Assembly (NCBI RefSeq): GCF_003939025.1
Contig: NZ_RQIH01000002.1
Location: forward strand, 62,001-126,000
DNA length: 64,000 bases
Origin: Rhizobium sophoriradicis
Lineage (GTDB): Bacteria > Pseudomonadota > Alphaproteobacteria > Rhizobiales > Rhizobiaceae
Direction: 5' to 3'
The notes beneath the pieces are model-generated. The model saw only the letters and a list, made by a program, of their open reading frames with translations, was not told the origin of the DNA and made no database searches. The position numbers and the translations under genes were made by a program. Below, in pieces: positions 36,367 to 46,176 of this stretch (the first letter of the stretch is position 1; each line of letters begins with the position of its first letter).

Positions 36367-37190
36367 GCGGTGATATCGAAGACAAGCCGCAGCCGTTGAT
36401 CGAGCACCTGATGGAGCTGCGCACGCGGCTTATGTGGTCGATCGGCGCGTTCTTCATCGCCTTCGTCGTGTGCTTCTTTTTCGCCAAGCACATCTTCAAC
36501 TATCTGGTCTATCCCTATAAGCTCGCCGTCAGCTGGGCCAACCTCGATGTCGAGAAGGCGCAGCTCATCTACACCGCGCCGCAGGAATTCTTCTTCACGC
36601 AGGTCAAGGTCGCCATGTTCGGTGGCCTTGTGATCGCTTTTCCGATCATCGCCGCCCAGATCTACAAGTTTGTCGCTCCAGGCCTCTATAAGAATGAACG
36701 GGCGGCCTTCCTTCCGTTCCTGATCGCTTCCCCACTTCTGTTCCTCTTGGGCGCCGCGCTGGTCTATTTTTTCTTCACGCCGATGGTCATGTGGTTTTTC
36801 CTGTCGATGCAGCAAGCGCCGGGCCATGACGAGGTAGCGATCTCGCTTCTGCCGAAGGTCTCGGAATATCTGAGTCTGATCATGACGCTGGTCTTCTCCT
36901 TCGGCCTCGTCTTCCAGCTGCCTGTTGTCACGACACTGCTTGCCCGTGTCGGCCTGCTGACGTCGGAATGGCTCGCCGAAAAGCGTAAATTCGCCATCGT
37001 GCTGGCCTTTGTCGTCGCTGCCGTGCTGACGCCGCCGGACCCCTTATCCCAGATCGGCCTTGCGATACCGGCGATCCTTCTCTACGAGATTGCCATCTAT
37101 GCGGCGCGACTCGTGGAGCGCCAGCGTGCCCGGCAGGCGGTCGAGAAGGAAACCGGATCCGCAGACGTTGCCAAGACGGACAGCGTCTGA
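36363..37190 (+). CDS. tatC: Sec-independent translocase protein TatC
   Basis: A 275-residue six-helix inner-membrane protein that binds twin-arginine signal peptides. The N-terminal PLIEHLMELRTRLMWS contains the conserved Glu of the binding site; FGLVFQLPVV and PPDPLSQIGLAIPAILLYE are the helix-5/6 signatures. Overlaps tatB by four bases. Confidence 0.97.
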   Translation: MSGDIEDKPQPLIEHLMELRTRLMWSIGAFFIAFVVCFFFAKHIFNYLVYPYKLAVSWANLDVEKAQLIYTAPQEFFFTQVKVAMFGGLVIAFPIIAAQIYKFVAPGLYKNERAAFLPFLIASPLLFLLGAALVYFFFTPMVMWFFLSMQQAPGHDEVAISLLPKVSEYLSLIMTLVFSFGLVFQLPVVTTLLARVGLLTSEWLAEKRKFAIVLAFVVAAVLTPPDPLSQIGLAIPAILLYEIAIYAARLVERQRARQAVEKETGSADVAKTDSV

Positions 37191-37289
37191 AGCGGCGATC
37201 CGGCAATCCTTTCATGAGCGCCGTCCCATCCGGTCGAAGCCGATCAGGCTTTGGCCGGGTCACTTCTGTTGCAACGACCTGGAACGACG

Positions 37290-38573
37290 ATGCTCGATAT
37301 CAAATGGATCCGTGAGAATCCCAAAGCGCTCGATGCCGCCCTTGCCAAGCGCGGTGCGGAGCCTCTTGCGCAAAGCCTCATTTCCCTCGATGAAAAGCGC
37401 CGCTCCGCCGTGCAGAAGGCGCAGGACCTGCTGTCCCGCCGCAATCTCGCCTCCAAGGAGATCGGCGCGGCGCTGTCCCAGAAGAACGGCGAACTCGCCG
37501 AGAAGCTGAAGGCCGAGGTCGCCGAGCTGAAGACGTTGCTGCCGATGGTCGAGGAAGAGGACCGGCAGCTGACGGCCGAGCTCAACGACGCGCTCTCGCG
37601 CATCCCGAACGTGCCTTTCGACGACGTCCCGGTCGGCAAGGACGAGCATGACAATGTCGTCACCCGCACCGTCGGCGAAAAGCCGCGCTGGAACCACACG
37701 CCGAAGGAGCACTTCGAAATCGGCGAGGCGCTCGGCTATATGGACTTCGACCGCGCCGCCAAGCTCTCCGGCTCGCGCTTCACGGTGCTGACCGGGCCGC
37801 TCGCCAGGCTCGAGCGCGCGCTCGGCCAGTTCATGATCGATCTCCACACCCGCGAGCACGGTTATACCGAAGTAAGCTCGCCGCTGATGGTTCGGGCTGA
37901 AGCGGTGTTCGGCACCGGCAGCCTGCCGAAGTTCGAAGAGGATCTCTTCAAGACGACGGATGGCCGCTATCTCATTCCGACGGCGGAGGTGACGCTGACC
38001 AATCTGGTGCGCGAGGAGATCCTCGACCAGGAAGAGCTGCCGCTGCGCTTTACCGCGCTGACGCCGTCCTTCCGCTCGGAAGCGGGCTCGGCCGGCCGCG
38101 ACACGCGTGGCATGCTGCGCCAGCACCAGTTCTGGAAATGCGAGCTCGTTTCGATTACCGACGCCGAGAGCGCCATCGCCGAGCATGAAAGGATGACCGC
38201 CTGCGCCGAAGAAGTGCTAAAGCGTCTCGGCCTGCACTTCCGCACCATGACCCTTTGCACCGGCGACATGGGCTTCGGTTCGCGCAAGACCTACGATCTG
38301 GAAGTCTGGCTGCCGGGACAGAACACCTTCCGCGAAATCTCCTCCTGCTCGGTCTGCGGCGATTTCCAGGCCCGTCGCATGAACGCGCGCTATCGCGGCA
38401 AGGATGACAAGACCAACAGGTTCGTCCACACGCTGAACGGCTCCGGCACGGCCGTCGGCCGCTGCCTGATCGCCGTGCTTGAAAATTATTTGAACGAGGA
38501 CGGTTCGGTCACGATTCCGGACGTTTTGCTGCCTTATATGGGCGGATTGACCAAGATCGAACGGGCGGCCTGA
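37290..38573 (+). CDS. serS: Seryl-tRNA synthetase
   Basis: A 427-residue class II synthetase. The N-terminal coiled-coil arm (about residues 30-105) binds the variable arm of tRNA-Ser. Motif 2, [21 protein letters not shown], and motif 3, [18 protein letters not shown], are intact. The start at 37290 gives the usual [10 protein letters not shown]. Four bases before the next gene, surE. Confidence 0.98.
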   Translation: MLDIKWIRENPKALDAALAKRGAEPLAQSLISLDEKRRSAVQKAQDLLSRRNLASKEIGAALSQKNGELAEKLKAEVAELKTLLPMVEEEDRQLTAELNDALSRIPNVPFDDVPVGKDEHDNVVTRTVGEKPRWNHTPKEHFEIGEALGYMDFDRAAKLSGSRFTVLTGPLARLERALGQFMIDLHTREHGYTEVSSPLMVRAEAVFGTGSLPKFEEDLFKTTDGRYLIPTAEVTLTNLVREEILDQEELPLRFTALTPSFRSEAGSAGRDTRGMLRQHQFWKCELVSITDAESAIAEHERMTACAEEVLKRLGLHFRTMTLCTGDMGFGSRKTYDLEVWLPGQNTFREISSCSVCGDFQARRMNARYRGKDDKTNRFVHTLNGSGTAVGRCLIAVLENYLNEDGSVTIPDVLLPYMGGLTKIERAA

Positions 38574-38577
38574 GGCG

Positions 38578-39351
38578 ATGCGCATCCTGCTTACGAATGA
38601 CGACGGCATTCACGCAGAGGGCCTGGCCGCACTGGAGCGGATCGCCCGCACGCTGTCCGACGATGTCTGGATCGTGGCGCCCGAGACCGACCAGAGCGGT
38701 CTTGCCCATTCGCTGAGCCTGTCCGAACCTCTGCGGCTGCGCAAGATTTCCGACAAGCATTTCGCCTTGCGCGGCACGCCGACCGATTGCGTCATCATGG
38801 GTATCCGCCAGGTGATGGACATCAAGCCCGATCTCGTTCTATCCGGCGTCAATTCGGGTTCGAACGTTGCCGACGATGTGACCTATTCCGGTACGATCGC
38901 CGGTGCCATCGAAGGCACGATGCAGGGCGTGCGCTCCTTCGCGCTCAGCCAAGCCTATCTCTATGAGGATGGCGCACGCATCGTGCCCTGGGAAGTCTGC
39001 GAGGCACATGCCCCGGCTCTTCTGGAAAAGCTGATGGGTCTGGACTTGCCGGAGGGCACGTTCCTCAATCTCAACTTCCCGAACTGCCGTCCCGATGAGG
39101 TCGATGGCGCCGAAGTGACCATGCAAGGCAAGCTCGCCTTCAATCTGCAGGTCGATGCCCGCTCCGACGGCCGGGGCTTTCCCTATTACTGGCTGAAGTT
39201 CGGCGAACGCGCCGGCGCCTTCATCGAAGGTACCGATATTCACGCCCTCAAGCATAACAAGATTTCGGTAACGCCTTTGAAACTGGATCTGACCGATTAT
39301 TCCGTGACGGACCGCGTGGCGCGGGCCCTGGGATACGGAGCACAGGTTTGA
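38578..39351 (+). CDS. surE: 5'/3'-nucleotidase SurE
   Basis: A 257-residue metal-dependent phosphatase acting on nucleoside monophosphates, linked to stress survival. The N-terminal [16 protein letters not shown] with the Asp-Asp metal pair and the [20 protein letters not shown] segment are the family signatures. It is four bases downstream of serS and overlaps pcm, the pair normally found together. Confidence 0.97.
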   Translation: MRILLTNDDGIHAEGLAALERIARTLSDDVWIVAPETDQSGLAHSLSLSEPLRLRKISDKHFALRGTPTDCVIMGIRQVMDIKPDLVLSGVNSGSNVADDVTYSGTIAGAIEGTMQGVRSFALSQAYLYEDGARIVPWEVCEAHAPALLEKLMGLDLPEGTFLNLNFPNCRPDEVDGAEVTMQGKLAFNLQVDARSDGRGFPYYWLKFGERAGAFIEGTDIHALKHNKISVTPLKLDLTDYSVTDRVARALGYGAQV

Positions 39352-40001
39352 CGGCAAGACTGGCGGAGAAGGAGGGCTTTGCGGCGCTCGTCCTCAGATT
39401 GCGTGCCGAAGGCATCTCCGACCTCGATCTGCTGACGGCGGTCGAGCAGACGCCGCGCTCGCAGTTCGTGCCGGCGCAATTTTCCGACAATGCCTATTCG
39501 AGCCGAACGATCCCGATCGAATGCGGATCCTTCCTCGAAGGCATCGATTTTGCGGTCCGCATCCTGCATCACCTGAAGCTCAAGCCGGGCCAGCGGGTCC
39601 TGGAAATCGGCACCGGCAGCGGCTTCACCGCCGCCGTCATGGGGCGCCTGGCCGAGCGTGTGCTGTCGATCGACCGCTACAAGACGCTGACATCGGCAGC
39701 GCAGCGGCGCATGGAATGGCTTGGCCTGCGCAACGTCGTCATCCGCCATGCCGACGGCAGCGCCGGCATGCAGGGCGAGGGCACCTTCGACCGTATCCTG
39801 GTGACGGCGGCGTTCAATGCGATGCCGCGCTTTTATACCGACCAGCTCGTTTCCGGCGGTTCGATGATCGCGCCGCTGATGATTTCCGAAAACGAATGTC
39901 GCATGGTGCGGCTGACGAAAACCGGCAGCCGTTTCGAACGCGAGGAACTGTTCGAAGCCCCTTATCTGCCGATCGTTCCGCGTCTTGCCTCGCTGCTGTA
40001 G
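39348..40001 (+). CDS. pcm: Protein-L-isoaspartate O-methyltransferase
   Basis: A 217-residue SAM-dependent enzyme that repairs isoaspartyl residues in aged proteins. Motif [20 protein letters not shown], and the PIMT-specific segments [11 protein letters not shown] and [19 protein letters not shown]. The start codon is TTG at 39348, overlapping the surE stop as TTGA. Genetic coupling to surE fits the known role of both in stationary-phase survival. Confidence 0.95.
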   Translation: MTARLAEKEGFAALVLRLRAEGISDLDLLTAVEQTPRSQFVPAQFSDNAYSSRTIPIECGSFLEGIDFAVRILHHLKLKPGQRVLEIGTGSGFTAAVMGRLAERVLSIDRYKTLTSAAQRRMEWLGLRNVVIRHADGSAGMQGEGTFDRILVTAAFNAMPRFYTDQLVSGGSMIAPLMISENECRMVRLTKTGSRFEREELFEAPYLPIVPRLASLL

Positions 40002-40140
40002 GCACTGCGATTTTTCACCCGTAAGCTATGGTTATCAACTCCTCAAAAATATCGCACTGATTCCAGCATCTTAACCGCGTGGTAATACTAACGCGTTTTA
40101 ATAGACTCACAAATGGTTGCGTTCTCAGTGGGTCGAGTCA

Positions 40141-41721
40141 ATGCGTTTCAGTCTTTCGCCAAAGTTCGGTAAGTCGGCCGGTAATCTTCTGGTTGTGGGC
40201 CTGCTGGCGAGTGCCGCAACGGGCTGCAGTTCCGATGTGACACGGTTTGGCAGTTTGTTTTCCTCCTCCGGTCAGGATCAGATCACCACAAGTTCCATTC
40301 CGCGCCGGGGCGGCGTCCAGGGCGATCCGGTGCCGCGTGCCGATCTCGGCGGTACGGCCCTCGCCAGCCAGCCCGGTTACGGCGGCAACAATGCGCCGAA
40401 CCAGCCCTATCCGGTAAACCCGGGCTACGAGCCGGTCCGTCCATCGAGCGCACGTCTGGCTTCCTCGCCGGTCTCGATACAGCGTTCCGAGCTTGCCGCG
40501 CCGACCGCTGCCGCGCCATCCCGTCAGCGGGAAAAGGAAGTGGCGCTCGCCCAGCCGTTCCCAGCTTCGCCACGGGCTGAAAAACCGCGGCTGGTGGCGC
40601 CGAAGGCGGCGCCCGATTCGCTGACGACCGGCACGACGCCGAAGATTTCCGGCTGGTCGGCGACCAATGCGCCTTCCGTGACACTGCGTCCGGGCGAAAA
40701 CATCGCCACGCTGTCCAGACGTTTCGGCGTTCCGGAAAAGGAAATCCTGCGCGTCAACAATCTGAAGACGGCCTCTGCCGCCCAACCCGGCCAGGCGATC
40801 CTGATACCGACTTTCAATGGCGGCAATGCCGCCAAGGCGGCATCGCAGGCGGCCGACCTTTCCAAGCCCGGCAATATGCCGGGACCGGCCAAGGCGCCGG
40901 AGCAGAAGGTCGCCGTCGTCCCGGGCGCCAATTCCGCGCGTGACAAGACCATGGCGAGCGCCGAGCCGACCGGCAAGCTTCCCGCCGGCGCGGGCAAGGA
41001 TCCGAAGGCGCCTGCCGGCACTTATGTCGTCAAGCAGGGCGATTCGCTGGCAAAGATTGCCAAGGCGACCGGCGCCAATATCGACGATCTCAAGGCCGCC
41101 AACAATATTTCGGCGAGCTCGCTGCGTGTCGGCCAGGCCCTGAAGATTCCGAACGGCAAAGCCGACACGATCAAGACCGCCTCGATCCCGGCTGAAAAGG
41201 TCGAGTCGAAGCCGGTCGAGCCCGCGCCTGCCCAGCAGACGGCGTCCGTTCAGCCCGCACCCTATAAGGCGCCGGCCGCCACCCAGACCCTCGACGAGGT
41301 CGAGAAGAAGGCCGATGTCAGCGCCGACGCGCCGGAATCCACCGGCATCGGCAAGTATCGCTGGCCGGTGCGCGGCCAGGTCATTGCCGCCTATGGCGCC
41401 AACGTCAATGGCAACCGCAACGACGGCATCGATATCTCGGTACCGCAGGGTACGCCGATCAAGGCGGCCGAAAACGGCGTCGTCATCTATGCCGGCAACG
41501 GCCTGAAGGAACTCGGCAACACGGTTCTCGTCCGTCACGACGACGGCACCGTCACCGTCTACGGCAATGCCGACACGCTGAGCGTTGCCCGCGGCCAGAA
41601 GATCCAGCGCGGTCAGACCGTCGCGGTCTCCGGCATGAGCGGCGACGTCAAGCAGCCGCAGGTCCATTTCGAGGTGCGCAAGGACGCGTCACCGGTCAAC
41701 CCGATGACTTTCCTGGAATAG
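40141..41721 (+). CDS. LysM/M23 (LytM) lipoprotein, NlpD/DipM-like, probably catalytically inactive
   Basis: A 526-residue envelope lipoprotein: signal with lipobox LLASAATGC, a Pro/Ala-rich linker, LysM domain 1 (VTLRPGENIATLSRRFGV, about 178-225), LysM domain 2 (GTYVVKQGDSLAKIAKATG, about 292-340), and an M23 fold from about 403. In the M23 part the usual zinc and catalytic histidines are replaced: HxGxD reads NDGIDIS, the YAHL site reads YGNADTL, and HxH reads QVHFEV. This is the degenerate LytM pattern of NlpD, EnvC and DipM, which activate amidases instead of cutting murein. The start at 40141 is preferred over 40117. Confidence 0.88.
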   Translation: MRFSLSPKFGKSAGNLLVVGLLASAATGCSSDVTRFGSLFSSSGQDQITTSSIPRRGGVQGDPVPRADLGGTALASQPGYGGNNAPNQPYPVNPGYEPVRPSSARLASSPVSIQRSELAAPTAAAPSRQREKEVALAQPFPASPRAEKPRLVAPKAAPDSLTTGTTPKISGWSATNAPSVTLRPGENIATLSRRFGVPEKEILRVNNLKTASAAQPGQAILIPTFNGGNAAKAASQAADLSKPGNMPGPAKAPEQKVAVVPGANSARDKTMASAEPTGKLPAGAGKDPKAPAGTYVVKQGDSLAKIAKATGANIDDLKAANNISASSLRVGQALKIPNGKADTIKTASIPAEKVESKPVEPAPAQQTASVQPAPYKAPAATQTLDEVEKKADVSADAPESTGIGKYRWPVRGQVIAAYGANVNGNRNDGIDISVPQGTPIKAAENGVVIYAGNGLKELGNTVLVRHDDGTVTVYGNADTLSVARGQKIQRGQTVAVSGMSGDVKQPQVHFEVRKDASPVNPMTFLE

Positions 41722-41742
41722 GTACAGCGTACCAGGAAGCGC

Positions 41743-41769
41743 AAAAGCCCGGCCAACCGCCGGGCTTTT
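41743..41769. terminator. Bidirectional intrinsic terminator
   Basis: Stem AAAAGCCCGGC / GCCGGGCTTTT between the convergent LysM/M23 and DUF815 genes; both strands give a T-run. Confidence 0.88.
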
Positions 41770-41775
41770 GTCATT

Positions 41776-42648
41776 TTAGACTCTATCGATATGGACGCGC
41801 ATGCGTCCCGCCAGATCCTGAATATACTGCCAGGCAACGCGGCCCGAGCGCGCACCGCGCGTCGTTGCCCATTCCAGCGCCTCGGCATGCAGCGTGTCGC
41901 GCGCGAGCCCGAGTTTGAAGTGATCGGCATAGCCGTCGATCATGCCGAGATAGTCTTCTTGGCTGCATTTATGAAATCCGAGCCAGAGGCCGAAACGGTC
42001 AGACAGCGAGACCTTCTCCTCGACGGCTTCGGACGGATTGATCGCCGTCGATTGTTCGTTTTCCATCATGTGGCGCGGCAGCAGGTGGCGCCGGTTCGAG
42101 GTGGCGTAGAAGAGCACGTTGTCCGGCCGTCCTTCGACGCCGCCGTCAAGCGCCGCCTTCAGCGACTTGTAGGCGGTGTCGTCGTGATCGAAGGAGAGGT
42201 CGTCGCAGAAGACGATCACCCGGTACGGCGTGTCCTTTAAGAGGTCGAGCAGGTTGGGCAGGCTGGCGATATCCTCGCGGTGAACTTCGACCAGCTTCAG
42301 CGCGACGCCGCTTTCGCGCCTGACATCCTCGTGCACGGCCTTGACCAGCGATGATTTGCCCATGCCCCGTGCACCCCAGAGCAAAACGTTGTTGGCCGCA
42401 TAACCCTCGGCGAAACGCACCGTATTTTCATGCAGGATATCGCGCACGTGGTCGACACCGCGGATGAGCTTCAGCGCCACCCGGTTGGGTTTCTTGACAG
42501 GCTGCAGATGCTGGCGCAGCGGCGCCCAGACGAAACAGTCGGCCGCATCCCAGTCATTGACGGAGGGTGCCGGTCCGGCAAGACGCTGGACGGCATCAGC
42601 GAGGCGCTTGAGCTCGGCAAGCAGGGCGGTGTTGATTTCCTCGGTCAT
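41776..42648 (-). CDS. AAA+ ATPase, DUF815 family
   Basis: A 290-residue cytoplasmic P-loop ATPase. Walker A NVLLWGARGMGKSSLVKAV and Walker B YRVIVFCDDLSFDHDD are clear, as is the sensor-like LFYATSNRRHLLPRHMM followed by NEQSTAINPSEAVEEKVSLS, the DUF815 signature. Function unknown in bacteria. The ATG at 42648 follows CAGGAGCTTGCG; the longer frame to 42774 lacks a ribosome site. Confidence 0.9.
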   Translation of the reverse strand: MTEEINTALLAELKRLADAVQRLAGPAPSVNDWDAADCFVWAPLRQHLQPVKKPNRVALKLIRGVDHVRDILHENTVRFAEGYAANNVLLWGARGMGKSSLVKAVHEDVRRESGVALKLVEVHREDIASLPNLLDLLKDTPYRVIVFCDDLSFDHDDTAYKSLKAALDGGVEGRPDNVLFYATSNRRHLLPRHMMENEQSTAINPSEAVEEKVSLSDRFGLWLGFHKCSQEDYLGMIDGYADHFKLGLARDTLHAEALEWATTRGARSGRVAWQYIQDLAGRMRVHIDRV

Positions 42649-42850
42649 CGCAAGCTCCTGATTTCTTGCTGCGGCTATCCGCTTTATCTTTCGATGCGGG
42701 TAGCATGGCGTTTTGCCGCCGGAAAGGTTATGAGGCAGCGGAATCGGTACTGTTCCCGGCTGTTTCTGTTGCATTCATCGAAGCGGCAACTATAGTCCGG
42801 CAACCTGAAAAACGAGGCGGAGTTCCGCCGCCAAGCCTGAGGAGTTTAGC

Positions 42851-43198
42851 ATGTTCATCACCCCGGCATTCGCCCAGAGTGCGACCGATACCGCAACCGG
42901 TTTCGGCGGCTCCGGTTTCGAAATGATCATTCTGTTCGTGCCGCTGATGGTCGTCTGGTATTTCCTGCTGATCCGCCCGCAGCGCGCCCAGGCCAAGAAG
43001 CGTGAGGAAACCCTGAAGGCGATCCGTCGCGGCGACCAGGTCGTGACCGGCGGCGGTCTCGTCGGCAAGGTGACGAAAGTCGTCGACGACAAGGAAGTCG
43101 AAGTCGAGATTGCCGAAGGCGTTCGCGTGCGCATCGTCCGCAGCGGAATTTCGGAAGTTCGCGTCAAGGGTGAACCTGTAAAGGCCGACGCGGCGTAA
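42851..43198 (+). CDS. yajC: Sec translocase accessory subunit YajC
   Basis: A 115-residue inner-membrane protein of the SecDF-YajC complex. One membrane helix (MIILFVPLMVVWYFLLIRP) with the family QRAQAKKREETLKAI and GDQVVTGGGLVGKV. The ATG at 42851 follows GAGGAGTTTAGC. Directly upstream of secDF. Confidence 0.95.
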   Translation: MFITPAFAQSATDTATGFGGSGFEMIILFVPLMVVWYFLLIRPQRAQAKKREETLKAIRRGDQVVTGGGLVGKVTKVVDDKEVEVEIAEGVRVRIVRSGISEVRVKGEPVKADAA

Positions 43199-43242
43199 CA
43201 GGCGATAACGGCAAACCGCCGGATCGGAAGATCGTCGAGAGA

Positions 43243-45783
43243 ATGTTGCATTTTTCCCGCTGGAAAACACTTCTGATTTGGCTGGTTGCGTTTGCGGCCG
43301 TCGTCATCGCTGCGCCCAATCTGCTGAGCGAGGCACAGCGTGCCTCTCTGCCGGATTGGCTGCGAAACGATCGCGTGATGCTCGGCCTCGATCTGCAGGG
43401 CGGTTCGCATATCGTTCTGAAGGTCGAGCGTTCCGATATCGTCAAGGACCGCCTGGAAGAGGCAGTCGCGAATGTGCGCAACGCGCTGCGCGGCGCCGGC
43501 ATCCGCTATACCGGGCTGACCGGCAACGACCGGACCGTCACTGTCCGGATCACCGATCCTGCCGAGACGCAGAAAGCGGTCGATCGTCTGAAATCCCTGA
43601 CGATGACCGGCGGCGATTCCGCCGCCGGACTCGCGCTGCAGCAGGGCGGCGAAGGGCAGCTTTCGCTGCAGATTTCCGACGCCGGCATTACAGCTGATGT
43701 CGCCTCCGCCCGGACCCGGTCGCTCGATATCGTCGGCCGGCGCATCGCCGGATTCGGTTACGAGAATTTCCTCGTTCGCCCCGACGGGGACGACCGAATC
43801 ACCGTGCAGGTGCTGGGATCGGTCGATGCCGAGCGGTTGAAGAATCTCCTTAACCAGCCGGCCAAGCTTTCCTTTCATCTGATCGATGAAAGCATGTCGG
43901 GGCAGGAGGCGCTGAACGGCCGCTGGCCGGCGACATCGCAGGTGCTCTATTCGCTGGACGATCCGCCGGTTCCCTATCTCGTCGACCGTACGGCCTTTGT
44001 CACCGGCAGCAACATGGTCGACGTCGAGCCTGTGGTGGATCCGCAGACCCAGGATGTCTCGATCACCTATCGCCTGGACGCGGAAGGCACGCAGCGGCTG
44101 GCTGAGGCGACGGCGCGGAATATCGGCAAGCACCTTGCCGTCGTCTTCGACGACCAGGTTATGTCGGCGCCGGCCATCGATGCGGCGATAACCAACGGCG
44201 AAGGTCGGATCTCAGCGAACTTCTCCGAGGATGGCGTCCGCGACCTGGCAGTCATGCTGCGGGCAGGGGCCCTGCCGGCAACGCTGACGAGCGTCGAGGA
44301 ACGCAGCGTCAGCCCGCGCTTCGGCGCCGACTCCATCTTCTCCGGCCTCATCGCCGGCTTCAGCGCCGTCGTGCTGGTCGCAGCATTGATGATCGCGCTC
44401 TATCGTATTCTCGGCCTTGTCGCCGTCGTCTCGCTCTTCTTCAATCTGATCTTGATCATTGCGGCGCTCAGCCTTGCCGGCGCGACGCTGACCTTGCCCG
44501 GTATTGCCGGCATCGTGCTCATCGTCGGCATGGCGGTCGATTCCAACGTGCTGATCTACGAGCGCATCCGCGAGGAGGAGAAAACCGCCCATTCCTTTGC
44601 GCAGGCCGTCGAGCGCGGTTTCTCGCGCGCCTTCGCAACCATCGTCGATGCGAATGTCACGATCTTCATCGCCGCCGTCATTCTCTTTTTCCTCGGCAGC
44701 GAATCCATTCGTGGATTCGCCGTGACACTGGCGGTCGGCATTCTGACGACGGTTTTAACGGCATTCACGCTGACCCGCTCGATCGTCGCCGTATGGCTGG
44801 CGCGACTCCATCCACGGCACCTGCCGAAAAGCGTCCTGACCCATCTCTTCGAGCACGCCAATATCCGGTTCATGGGGATCCGCCGCTATGTCTTCACGGC
44901 GTCGGCTGCGATCTCGCTGATTGCCATGGCGGCTTTTGCCACTGTCGGCCTGCAGCTCGGCATCGACTTCACCGGCGGCTCGCTTATCGAGGTGACGGCG
45001 AAACAGGGCAATGCCGACATCGCCGATCTCAGATCGCGCCTCAACGATCTCAATCTCGGCGAGGTCGGGGTCGAACGCACCGGCGGGCCGGCCAACGCGC
45101 GAATCCGCATCGCGTCCCAGGGCGGCGGAGAGAATGCCGAGCAATCGGCAGCGACGCTGGTGCGCGGCGAGCTCGAGGCGGATTATGATTTCCGCCGCGT
45201 CGAAGTCGTCGGCCCTGCGATCTCGGGCGAATTGACGATGATGGCGACGCTTGGCGTCGTTGCCGCGCTGGCGGCAATCCTGCTCTACATCTGGATCCGC
45301 TTCGAGTGGCAGTTCGCCATCGGCGCCATCGTCGCAACGCTGCACGACGTCATCATCATGCTGGGGCTTTTCGTGCTAACCGGTATCGAATTCAATCTGA
45401 CGAGTATCGCCGCGGTGCTGACGATTGTCGGCTATTCCCTGAACGACACCGTCGTTGTCTATGACCGGATGCGCGAGAACCTGAAGCGTTACACGAAGAT
45501 GCCGCTGCCGATCCTGATCGATGCCTCGATCAATCAGACATTGTCGCGCACCGTCCTGACGGCGGCGACGACGCTGCTTGCCTTGCTGGCGCTCTACCTG
45601 TTCGGCGGCGACGTCATGCGGTCGTTCGCCTTTGCGATGCTCTTCGGTGTCGCTCTCGGAACTTTCTCTTCGATCTATATCGCCGCTCCCGTGCTGATCG
45701 TCTTCCGGCTGCGGCCGGAAAGCCCCGACGGGCAAGAGAGCAACAAGACGGATGCTAGTGTAAGATCCGGCACGGTGGTTTGA
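43243..45783 (+). CDS. secDF: Protein translocase subunit SecDF (fused)
   Basis: An 846-residue fusion of SecD and SecF, the proton-driven accessory of the Sec translocon. The SecD half (about 1-520) has the periplasmic P1 domain after RVMLGLDLQGGSHIVLKVE and the membrane segment VDSNVLIYERIREE; the SecF half starts near residue 540 (RRYVFTASAAISLIAM), with GIDFTGGSLIEV and VGYSLNDTVVVYDRMREN. Fusion in one polypeptide is usual in rhizobia and Bacillus but not in E. coli. 44 bases after yajC and four bases before the next gene. Confidence 0.96.
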   Translation: MLHFSRWKTLLIWLVAFAAVVIAAPNLLSEAQRASLPDWLRNDRVMLGLDLQGGSHIVLKVERSDIVKDRLEEAVANVRNALRGAGIRYTGLTGNDRTVTVRITDPAETQKAVDRLKSLTMTGGDSAAGLALQQGGEGQLSLQISDAGITADVASARTRSLDIVGRRIAGFGYENFLVRPDGDDRITVQVLGSVDAERLKNLLNQPAKLSFHLIDESMSGQEALNGRWPATSQVLYSLDDPPVPYLVDRTAFVTGSNMVDVEPVVDPQTQDVSITYRLDAEGTQRLAEATARNIGKHLAVVFDDQVMSAPAIDAAITNGEGRISANFSEDGVRDLAVMLRAGALPATLTSVEERSVSPRFGADSIFSGLIAGFSAVVLVAALMIALYRILGLVAVVSLFFNLILIIAALSLAGATLTLPGIAGIVLIVGMAVDSNVLIYERIREEEKTAHSFAQAVERGFSRAFATIVDANVTIFIAAVILFFLGSESIRGFAVTLAVGILTTVLTAFTLTRSIVAVWLARLHPRHLPKSVLTHLFEHANIRFMGIRRYVFTASAAISLIAMAAFATVGLQLGIDFTGGSLIEVTAKQGNADIADLRSRLNDLNLGEVGVERTGGPANARIRIASQGGGENAEQSAATLVRGELEADYDFRRVEVVGPAISGELTMMATLGVVAALAAILLYIWIRFEWQFAIGAIVATLHDVIIMLGLFVLTGIEFNLTSIAAVLTIVGYSLNDTVVVYDRMRENLKRYTKMPLPILIDASINQTLSRTVLTAATTLLALLALYLFGGDVMRSFAFAMLFGVALGTFSSIYIAAPVLIVFRLRPESPDGQESNKTDASVRSGTVV

Positions 45784-45787
45784 AAAC

Positions 45788-46174
45788 ATGGCAAAAGGCA
45801 TAGAAATCCGCGCCGCGCATTTTCCCGGCCGCGCCCCGATCGATACTTACGGCAATGGCGGTTTCCGTTTTGCCGACATGTCGCATCGCGGCTCGATCCT
45901 TTGCCTGCCCTCCGGGGTTCATGGCTGGGACATGGACATGTCGAAGCCGCTGTCGCCTGAAAATTTTCGCCGCGTGTTGGAAGAGGCCGGCGATATTGAG
46001 GTTCTGCTCGTCGGCACAGGAACCGAGCTTCGCCGTCTGCCCGAGGAATTGAAGCAGGCGCTGAAGGCGCGCGGCGTCGCCTCCGATCCGATGAGCACGG
46101 GTGCCGCAGTGCGCACGTTTAATATCATGCTCGCCGAACAGCGCGCCGTCGCCGCGGCATTGATTGCGGTCTGA
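45788..46174 (+). CDS. Mth938-like protein (NDUFAF3 homologue)
   Basis: A 128-residue soluble protein of the Mth938/DUF498 fold: AAHFPGRAPIDTYGNGGFRF, then VLLVGTGTELRRLPEELKQA and MSTGAAVRTFNIMLAEQRAV. The eukaryotic member NDUFAF3 is an assembly factor of respiratory complex I. The bacterial role is not established. It is four bases after secDF and two bases before the squalene/phytoene-synthase-like gene, the same neighbours noted for NDUFAF3 homologues in other alphaproteobacteria. Confidence 0.85.
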   Translation: MAKGIEIRAAHFPGRAPIDTYGNGGFRFADMSHRGSILCLPSGVHGWDMDMSKPLSPENFRRVLEEAGDIEVLLVGTGTELRRLPEELKQALKARGVASDPMSTGAAVRTFNIMLAEQRAVAAALIAV

Positions 46175-46176
46175 CG

